Shown piece by piece: positions 56,349 to 64,000 of a DNA stretch of 64,000 nucleotides. The stretch's first letter is position 1, and each line of letters begins with the position of its first letter. Below the pieces are notes generated by a model, which did not search any database, was not told where the DNA came from, and worked only from the letters and a program-made list of their open reading frames with translations. Source of the stretch: Glomus cerebriforme (Eukaryota; Glomeromycota; Glomeromycetes; Glomerales; Glomeraceae); contig QKYT01000011.1 in NCBI GenBank assembly GCA_003550305.1, positions 351,013-415,012 on the forward strand, read 5' to 3'. A program made the translations under genes and the position numbers.

Positions 56349-57241
56349 TCAACTATCTTTTGGTTGAAATTTAGCATAATAATCTTTTGTCTTTGATTCA
56401 TAAAGATCTTGAACGCATTCTGGTAATTCATCAACAAATGCACCTAATAATAATAACAATAATGAGTTAAAGGAGTCAATATTGGCCTTTAAAAAAAACA
56501 TTTATATAATAGTAATATTTGTTTTTATTACTTACCAGGAGATCCTTCGTAAATTGAGAAAGATGGTACAACAGTATTTGGTGGTATCACTGTATTATCT
56601 TCAATTCTGCAACAATCTTTTATGATTGCAAATCTTCCAATAACACAATTTTTTCCGATATGTACAAAAGAACCTATTGTTGCTGCTTCAACAATACTTC
56701 CTTCTCCAATAGTTACATGATCTCCTATTTTCATAGGATAATAACTGAATATCCTAAATAAATAAATATATATATAATTAAGATCATAATCATTATTTTA
56801 GTTGAGATCAAATGTGTAAACTTAATAAGTACCCTTTGTAGGTTTTATACGGAGGTCGAATGATGCTTCCTCTTGCTAAAAGGCAATATCTACCAATGGC
56901 AACTACTACAGCATGACCACCTCCAGTACGTCTCAAATCCCCTCTAATAACACAATCAGTTTGAATAATAGTCTATACAAAAAGAGAAACGATTGTTATA
57001 ATAATAATATGATAAAATTTATATTTTCTTGCGATTTACCTTTCCACCCAATATGATATTTTGACTTCCACAGATTACGGACTTACGACTAACTTTATTT
57101 CCCGTGTCCTAACGAAAAATTAATAGCGCCAATAATTATCAAACAATCGAATTTCGAAAGGCTGTTTTTTTTACAAAATAATAAGTGAATTACCGTTTCA
57201 ATGTACTCGGAACGATGATAATAAACGATTGGTGGCTCCAT
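56349..57241 (-). CDS. DCTN5: Dynactin subunit 5 (p25)
   Basis: Five exons (57194-57241, 57040-57108, 56833-56972, 56536-56753, 56349-56443) give 189 residues; human DCTN5 has 182. It opens with [20 protein letters not shown], then [16 protein letters not shown] and DCVIRGDL. A left-handed beta-helix of hexapeptide repeats follows ([50 protein letters not shown]), and it ends [20 protein letters not shown]. These match p25 throughout. p25 caps the pointed end of the dynactin filament and helps bind endosomal and other cargo for dynein. A few extra residues occur in the middle ([11 protein letters not shown]) compared with animal p25. The frame continues open after the TGA, described separately. 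Confidence 0.93.
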
Positions 57242-57708
57242 GTTAACGAGTCCAAAAAAGCCAAGAGAGTTTAAATTTTATTCTATATATTTGGTGTTAC
57301 GTGTGTTGACACAAGATTCACGTTAGTCATGCATATTTGCATATGCCGTAGTATTCTTCATCACGTAACGTCACGACGGTATCTACACGGATGGGTGGGT
57401 GATAAATCCGCAAATTCCTAATTATGGGCGGATTGCATGTGAAATATGTAATTGTTTACTGATCATACATGCATGTTCTAACCTTATACTACTTAATTTC
57501 AGAAAAAAAATTTTTGAAACCACCTGGAACAAATATGTCCTATATAAAATGGTTGCTTCTATTTATTACAATTCTATTCAATTATATATATATTCTTTTA
57601 AATATTAAATCAGCAAAACCATTTTACATTTTTTTTTTATTTAATCAAATACAAATAAATTCCAATACATTTCAAAGCTATCATAGGAATATATGAAAAG
57701 CCAAAAAT
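57242..57708. other. Intergenic region upstream of DCTN5
   Basis: Contains the DCTN5 promoter side (57242-57420, relatively GC-richer with CACGTAACGTCACGACG) and the 3' flank of the zinc-finger gene. Overlapping short plus-strand frames near 57399-57696 are hydrophobic low-complexity sequence and are not called. Confidence 0.5.
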
Positions 57709-58943
57709 TCATTCACATTCTTCTTTTATTAAAAAATTATTTTGTTCTTGATTATTAAGATATCTCCCATCAGAATAATCCACACAACCAGAATCCGATT
57801 CAGCAGAGACTCCCAACCACAGCAAAGTTGATTTGATGGAACCAGCATCATAGAGTAAATTCATATCAATTTGATTCTCCAAATTTATATCGACTTGATT
57901 TGGAACCTCTTCAACAATATTGACTTGGTTTGGAACCTCATAATCATCAACACATTCTTGTTTTATATACTCCGAACAAATTAAATCCGTATCATCCTCC
58001 GCTCGTCGCGAGTTTCCTAAATCTGAATTGATGACTTGATATGGCATCACGTTAATACTTTCTTGTTTTATAAACCCAGGAAAAAGCAAATTTGTATCGA
58101 CATGATTACCCAAATCTGAATCTGAATTGTCATTATTGGGAATCTCATCAATACTTTCTTGTTTTATATAGGATGATGATGCTTTCTCAAGGTTTTTCTT
58201 TGTTCGTGATTTTTGAGCCCACCTATTTTTTTACAATCACGATTCATATATATATATATATAAAATGAATAATCAATATGATCTTACACATAAATTGGGA
58301 ATTGATGATCTCTAATAATTGATTATACTAAGAGACGCGCAAAATTTTCCGAGATACGCGCGAGTTAGTAGTTTCTTTTTTTTTTGAGCTAATTTTCTTA
58401 CCTTTTCTTTGATTCTAACACTCTTAAACGTCTTTCTTCGTCAGTTTTCGGCCTATTAGGGTCATTATCCCATCTTGTACCTCGAGGAGGATTAATATTA
58501 TGTTTGGTTTTGAGATGCCGTCGTAGTATAGACCTTGCATTCTTTCCCCGATATAGTTTATTGCAATATGTACAAGTAAACTCCAATATCCTAATCTTCT
58601 TTTCTTGTCCTGTGACATTCTCTTTATTATCACATTCTGTGGACTCACTCATTTGTATTTGTTGCTGTTGGGGACACGAGGTTTCTTGTATTTGTGATTG
58701 AAAGAATATTGGTTGTATTAGTTGAAGAGTATCTTCTTGTGAATTAGATTCTGGTTGTAAAATTATAGTATTCCATGGTAAAGTATCAATAATTTGTAGT
58801 GACACGTGTGTAGCGAAAGGAAGCAAAGGCACTGCACCTTCTTCAGTAATATAATAGTCAAGCGAACAATTTAACATTTCTGACATTTTAATAATGTAAT
58901 ATTTTTTCGCTTTTTTATTATTAAATGCAAATAGCGAAAGCAA
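57709..58943 (-). CDS. Single zinc-finger (BED/C2H2-like) protein with repeated IKQE tail
   Basis: Two exons (58402-58943, 57709-58222) give 351 residues from the first Met, or 332 from Met20 (58886, MSEMLNCSLDYY), which is the likelier start. One zinc finger lies at about residues 122-147: FTCTYCNKLYRGKNARSILR then RHLKTKHNI. The extended Cys-to-His spacing with an Arg-rich helix recalls BED-type fingers. It is followed by RGTRWDNDPNRPKTDEERR and, across the intron, LESKKRWAQKSR, a block also seen after such fingers in other fungi (recalled). The acidic C-terminal 170 residues repeat a degenerate unit with YIKQESIDE, FIKQESINV, YIKQECVDD and LIKEECE, interleaved with PNQVDI-type units. A DNA-binding regulator is likely. 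Confidence 0.8.
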
Positions 58944-59638
58944 AATAAGTTATGGAAACTATATATGTATATATTATAGAGCACTATTATGTAATCCTAT
59001 TCGACGAATTGACGCGTATATTATGATAATCAACTTGTTTTTCTTATGCAGTGCTACATCAAAAAATAATAATTATTTTTTATAACTTTTTCGGCTTCGT
59101 TAAAAACTAGACTCTGAAGTAGTATAACAGTCACTTTATTCAAACATAAAAGACATATAACTTCAAGCAAAACTTGTAAGTGTTGTTCTGAAAGATTTAT
59201 TTTAAAATTTTTTTTACATTAATAATAATTTTCATTTTAGATTTTTTTAGATGATCAAAAAAGATCATGTACTTAAGGTGATCTAAGATAATACGATACA
59301 ATCAAAATGAGCATAGATTAGGACTTTATTTATATTATTAAAATAATATATATATTTTTTTTAATAAAATAATATTAAAAAAACTCGGATTTATTATATT
59401 TACATTCTTGCCTTTCATGAAAATTGAAACATTAATTCCGTTTGGAAATATTCGATTAGAGTTTCCAATTTTTTATTATAACAATCATTTATAAAACTAT
59501 CTATGTATGGATAAATTACTAATACAGAACATATAGGAACTTGAGCATCTTACCTCAGAGGAAAGATATTAAATCTAAAATAAAATACAGAAAATTCTTA
59601 TCCTATATATATTTAGCAAAATTATACAATAAAGTATC
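58944..59638. other. Intergenic AT-rich region
   Basis: Promoter side of the zinc-finger gene and 3' flank of RBM18. No feature was recognised. Confidence 0.5.
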
Positions 59639-60696
59639 CTATTTATCATTTTTCGGAATAACGTAAGGGGTGAATCTCTTTCCTCCACCCTTAGTTGTGG
59701 TTCTTGATGGTGATGTTGGTGCTGATAAATTCCTTTCTATTTTTACTTTGCCTGTTGATAATGAAGTAGATGGTTGTGGAGATGAAGGTTGTGAATACGA
59801 TTTTGTTGTAGAAGAATATGATGATGTATCTTCTTGCTTCATTTGCGCTAATTTTCTCTCCAGAGCTTGTATTTTTGAATCCGTACTATCAAATGTATTA
59901 GTAAATTAGCTAAAAATAAGATAAATATGTAGCGTAATTACTTGATATGAAAGTTACAAACTAACCTAGCATTGACCATCTTATGTGCTTTTAACAAAGA
60001 AATTGTTGTTGGTCTGTTAGTAACTGACGAGGGTCGTTTCTTGAGACTACCTAAATGTTTACTATCGAAATTTTCGGGTGCCTAATAAAACAGTAAACCA
60101 TCAATTTTTTTTTTTAATAACGATGAGAAGGAAAAACGAGATTTAAAATTTTTATATAATTACTGCATATGCAAATGTCACTATCATGGATCGATTCTTG
60201 ATCAATTTCGAATGCATAGCTGTCATGGCTCTCAAGGCTTCCTAGGTGCCATTTGGTATTCAAGAACACATAATTTTGTGATTTCGAAAACGCAATTAAT
60301 ACTTATCAATTATATTGAAAAAGAAACAATGTTAACAAATAACGTACCTCTTTCTTGCTATATTCCAAGAAACAATAACCTCTTGGCTGACCGCGTTTCG
60401 GCCCACTCTTATGAAAGAGATAATCAAGATGGGTTATTTTTCCGAAAGGTTCAAATAACTTTACAACAGTATATCTGTGGAATAAAAGAGGTCAATGACA
60501 TGACTGAATAATCAACTAAATCATATGTAACACTTACTCATCTATTGAAGAATCTAAATTTCCAATATACAAACGTTTGTCGTCCAACTAAAGCAAAAAG
60601 GACATAATTAATTTAAAATCTTAACTACAACAAGATCTTTGGTAAAACAAAATACTTTACCTTGTTAGAGGTTGTGGAAGTTTGTGAAGTTGACAT
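59639..60696 (-). CDS. RBM18: RNA-binding motif protein 18 homologue
   Basis: Six exons (60661-60696, 60538-60587, 60348-60474, 60164-60241, 59966-60081, 59639-59885) give 217 residues in frame; human RBM18 has 190. A single RRM spans about residues 14-97, with RNP2 RLYIGNLD, then VVKLFEPFGKITHLDYLFHK, the family-typical KSGPKRGQPRGYCFLEY (RNP1) and MIVTFAYA closing the domain. After it comes a linker and a short helix SKIQALERKLAQMK, as in RBM18, then a Ser/Thr-rich tail. RBM18 is a poorly studied conserved RNA-binding protein. The gene is head-to-head with the MAK5/DDX24 gene, 163 bp apart. Confidence 0.9.
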
Positions 60697-60859
60697 TTTT
60701 GATTTTAAAGTCTATCGAACTCTAGAAAGATCATGTAAATATATATACATATTCTCACGTGAATGTTGGTGGAACCATCAGTGTGAAAATAAATTTGATA
60801 ATCTATTGAAAAAATGGTTAAATCTCAGTCTTTTGTAAAGAATATTTTCAAATATCTCC
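60697..60859. promoter_or_regulatory. Divergent promoter between RBM18 and MAK5/DDX24
   Basis: Only 163 bp separate the two start codons on opposite strands, so both core promoters and 5' UTRs are here. A short ATATATAT tract is at about 60740 and CACGTG-like TCACGTGAATG at about 60756. Co-expression is inferred, not shown. Confidence 0.5.
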
Positions 60860-63800
60860 ATGAAACGTGATAAAAGTACACAACTTAGAGTTAACTTTTC
60901 AGACCAATTTATCCCAGCTGGAGCCACTGAAGCATTAATTGCAGAAAAGTTAAGTAAAAAGGCTGCAAAACGTACTCGAAAGCACAAAAAAAAGCAGGAG
61001 GAGAGATTGAATAGCATCCCAGAACAAGAATGGCGTAAGATATCATTGTCAAATCCACCTCCAGTACCTACCAAAGAAAAAGAGGAGGATAACTTAGTAG
61101 CAATGCCATCAAATAATAAGAAACGTAAACGAAAAAATGCAATTCAAGGAGATAACTTTGATAAAGACAATAGTTTTGTTGATCTTGATTCCCTTGAATG
61201 GTCCGAAGTAAATTATCCCGATTCAATTTTTATGGGTGATGATTTAGGGGGATTTTTATGTTTAGAGGAAGTTGATGATATTGATATTGAATATGAAGGT
61301 AATAAAGAGACACAAGGAAAAACAATTAAATTTAAGGTTAGTTTGATGATCAATTTTAGTATAGATGTTTAATGAACTATGATTATCTTACATTTATTGA
61401 TTAACAGAAAGTCAAAAGTAATAAGAAATTATCAAATATAAAAAATAACAACTCATGCGCTAACCCAGAAGAACCATTACCAGAAGAAGAGTCATCTAAG
61501 TATTATGACTTAGATACATTTGATGAAAATATTTTAATAGAGAACAAAGAGATGGAATTATCTTCGCAATCTGAAAAAAAAGTAACATCCTATGATAATT
61601 TCGGCAATAATGAAAACCAGCATGAGGAAGATGAATATGATGAAGGTGAGAATGATGAAGCCAGCATCGAAGATGAAATAGATGTTGATTCGAAGATGGA
61701 AGAAGAAAGCGCCAGTACGAAAATTAATCATAATCAGACCATAAAAGGAACGAGTCAGAATGCAATTGAAGGTATAATGTTCGATAAATCGAACTATTAA
61801 TAAGCTTCTTAATATCTAACAACATTCATTCTGCAATATAAAAGGAATTGATCTTTCCGCATGGGATGAGTTCAATCTTTCTCCTATTATTATGAATGGA
61901 TTGAAAACACTTAAATTTGATAAACCTACACCCATTCAAGCAAAAACACTTCCTTTTAGTTTATCTGGGCGTGATGTTGTAGGTGCTGCTGAAACCGGTT
62001 CTGGAAAAACACTTGCTTTTGGAATACCTATATTGGAGTTCATATTTAAAAAAGAAGCAAAAGACTTTGAGAATCAGCTTATAGGGCTTATTTTGACACC
62101 TACAAGAGAATTAGCTGTGCAAATCAGAGACCACCTTCAAAATATTAGTAAAAATTCTTCAATCAAAGTATGATAATTATCTCTATCAGATTTTTTTTTT
62201 TTTAAAAAAAAAAGGTTGTTATTAACAATAAATTTGTCATTTATTGAAGATTATGACGATTGTGGGAGGAATGGCTGCACAGAAACAACAGCGATTGTTA
62301 TCAAAACATCCAAATGTTATTGTCGCCACACCTGGTCGTTTATGGGAGTTATTCTCTGAGGTTTATTTAATTAATGTTCTTTATAAAATACCTAAACATT
62401 TATATCTTTTATAATGAGACAATTTATGGTTTATGTTACAGAATGACGCGTATCTTAATAGCTTGCGACGCATAAAATTCTTGGTACTAGACGAAGCAGA
62501 TAGAATGCTCGAAACTGGCCACTTTGAAGAGTTAAATCATATTTTAACTGTTCTATCGAGGACTAGAAAGTAAAAAAGTCAATTAATTTGTAGTTATTTT
62601 GTTATAAATTTCCTAATATTGATAGAAATTGTTTGACAGTAAAACTGATGAATGGGCTGAAGATGATATTAAAAAAAAAGAATGCACTTACGGTAATAAT
62701 ATCTTGTTTTATGTTTTTTTTAAAAATTAATTCTATTAATTTTAATTTATTTGTATTAGAACTTTCGCCTCGGCAGACTTTTGTGTTTTCTGCTACACTT
62801 AATAACAAATTGAAAGAAGACTTGAAGCGAAAAAAATCATTCAAATCGAAAAAGTTAAATAAAGAGTCTGAAGGAACAATGGGTAAATAAATATTTTTTT
62901 AAAACCATTAATGTTAAGTCAGTTATATATTCTAATAATTGATTAATTTTAAATTAAGCCGAATTAATGAGTCGGCTTGAATTTAGTGATTCCGATCCAG
63001 TGTTTTTTGACATTACACCAGATGATGCGGTTGCCGAAACATTACAAGAATCCAAAATTGATTGCCTGACCAAAGAAAAGGTATATTATCTATAATATTT
63101 TCCTAAAGAGTTTAATTAATAATTTAATTATATACCCATATTTTTTTAGGATTTATATATGTATTATTTTATTACGCGATATCCTGGTCGGACACTTATT
63201 TTCGTTAACAGTATTGATGCCATTCGCCGTCTTATACCAATCATTAAATTATTAAATATTGAAGTATTTGGTCTTCATGCACAAATGCAACAAAGACAGC
63301 GTTTAAAAAATTTAGACAGGTAATTTTAAAGAACCGAAAGAGCAAAAATGGAATATATTAACTAATTAACGTGTTTAAATTGTAGATTTAAGCAAAATCC
63401 TAAAGCTGTTATGATTGCTAGTGATGTTGCGGCTCGTGGATTAGATATTCCGTTAGTTGAACATGTAATACACTATCAACTACCGCGTTCTAGTGATGTA
63501 TGTTATTTTTTTTTTATATTTTAATAATTTTATTATTTTCAATTAAATTATTCGCTGTACATTATAATTTCTAGATATATATTCATCGTAGTGGTCGTAC
63601 AGCCCGTGCAAGAAAAGAAGGTATAAGTTTAATGTTATGTAGTCCCGAAGAACAAAGCTTATATAGGAAGTTATGTTTGAATTTAAATAAAGGTAAGTAT
63701 TATTTATTAGTTCTGAATTTATTAAAAATATATTTAATAAATAATATCTTTTACTCCTCATGTTAGCTGACGGCTTAAGAGATTTTCCTGTTGACCGAGG

Positions 63801-64000
63801 AATATTATATTCAATGAAACAAAGAATTCAATTGGCAAGACAAATAGATAAAGAGGAGCACAAAATGCAAAAGGTGGTATATTTAATTAAGTTTTAACAA
63901 TTATAGAATTTAGATATTGATTTTCTTTAATATAGGTGAACCATGATAATGATTGGCTTAAAAAAACCGCTCAAGAATTTGAAATTGAATTAGATGATGA
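60860..64000 (+). CDS. MAK5: DEAD-box RNA helicase, MAK5/DDX24 family (3' end outside window)
   Basis: Thirteen exons are traced: 60860-61336, 61408-61771, 61845-62167, 62250-62360, 62442-62569, 62640-62692, 62760-62882, 62959-63080, 63150-63319, 63386-63497, 63575-63692, 63767-63873 and 63936 to the edge. They give over 755 residues in frame. A long acidic N-terminal region ([11 protein letters not shown], then Glu/Asp-rich) precedes the helicase core: Q motif [19 protein letters not shown], motif [10 protein letters not shown], Ia PTRELA, Ib [46 protein letters not shown]. The large insert between motifs II and III ([18 protein letters not shown]) and the SAWDEFNL entry identify the MAK5/DDX24 branch, which acts in nucleolar 60S ribosome assembly. 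The last visible exon has [14 protein letters not shown], also typical. The protein is incomplete at the window edge. Confidence 0.92.

Noticed and set aside
62602..62692. Earlier splice acceptor (GATAG) for exon 6 of the helicase
   Set aside because: It keeps a frame but gives a low-quality Leu/Lys/Met string and does not join correctly to the motif III exon. The GACAG acceptor gives an acidic segment and joins in phase.
1..64000. CRISPR arrays, bacterial operons, prophage or plasmid origins
   Set aside because: Spliced nuclear genes throughout. The tandem repeats seen have no spacer-repeat pattern.

Overview
The window looks like a scaffold from an arbuscular mycorrhizal fungus (Glomeromycotina, Rhizophagus-like). 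This is inferred from several things together: very AT-rich DNA, many short introns, and families that are strongly expanded in that lineage. Those families are Sel1-repeat proteins, MATA-HMG box proteins, tandem kinase genes with an N-terminal Cys-pair module, BTB-BACK and Crinkler-like gene relics, and a leucine-rich repeat protein. It is nuclear eukaryotic DNA, with GT-AG introns, one GC-AG intron, and orthologues of Mediator, dynactin and spliceosome proteins.

Region by region. 1-10.4 kb is a gene desert dominated by one element of about 3.5 kb with roughly 480-540 bp terminal inverted repeats (TIRs). A 277-bp MITE is nested in its right arm, and relics of two host gene families (BTB-BACK and the local kinase family) lie inside it. 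10.4-20.1 kb holds a Sel1-repeat gene, a frameshifted Crinkler/P-loop relic, a MATA-HMG gene and an FAD-dependent (BBE-like) oxidase. 22.7-29.1 kb is a compact block: mitochondrial ERA-type GTPase, IK/RED splicing factor (divergent from it), and a cytochrome P450 (convergent with RED). 30.5-44.1 kb is lineage-specific: three related kinase genes (one broken), a second MATA-HMG gene whose stop codon lies in a 47-bp minisatellite that runs into an assembly gap, two small TIR elements and an LRR/coiled-coil gene. 45.1-47.6 kb encodes a large multi-domain protein (two beta-rich repeats, LamG-like domain, methyltransferase-like C terminus), possibly acquired from bacteria and interrupted by a frameshift.

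48-64 kb is gene-dense and mostly conserved housekeeping: telobox Myb protein, SUA5 (tRNA t6A synthesis), a small RG-rich protein, MED17, dynactin p25 (DCTN5), a BED/C2H2-like zinc-finger protein, RBM18 and a MAK5/DDX24 helicase that runs off the window end. Gene structures here were rebuilt by following splice signals and reading phase by eye, and all listed exon chains keep frame. The contrast between the repeat-rich, family-expanded left two-thirds and the conserved right third suggests a two-compartment genome. The most noteworthy observations are the gene-fragment-carrying long-TIR element, the 16 x 47-bp spacing across the N gap, the 120-codon membrane-spanning open frame directly after the DCTN5 stop, and the LamG-methyltransferase-like gene.
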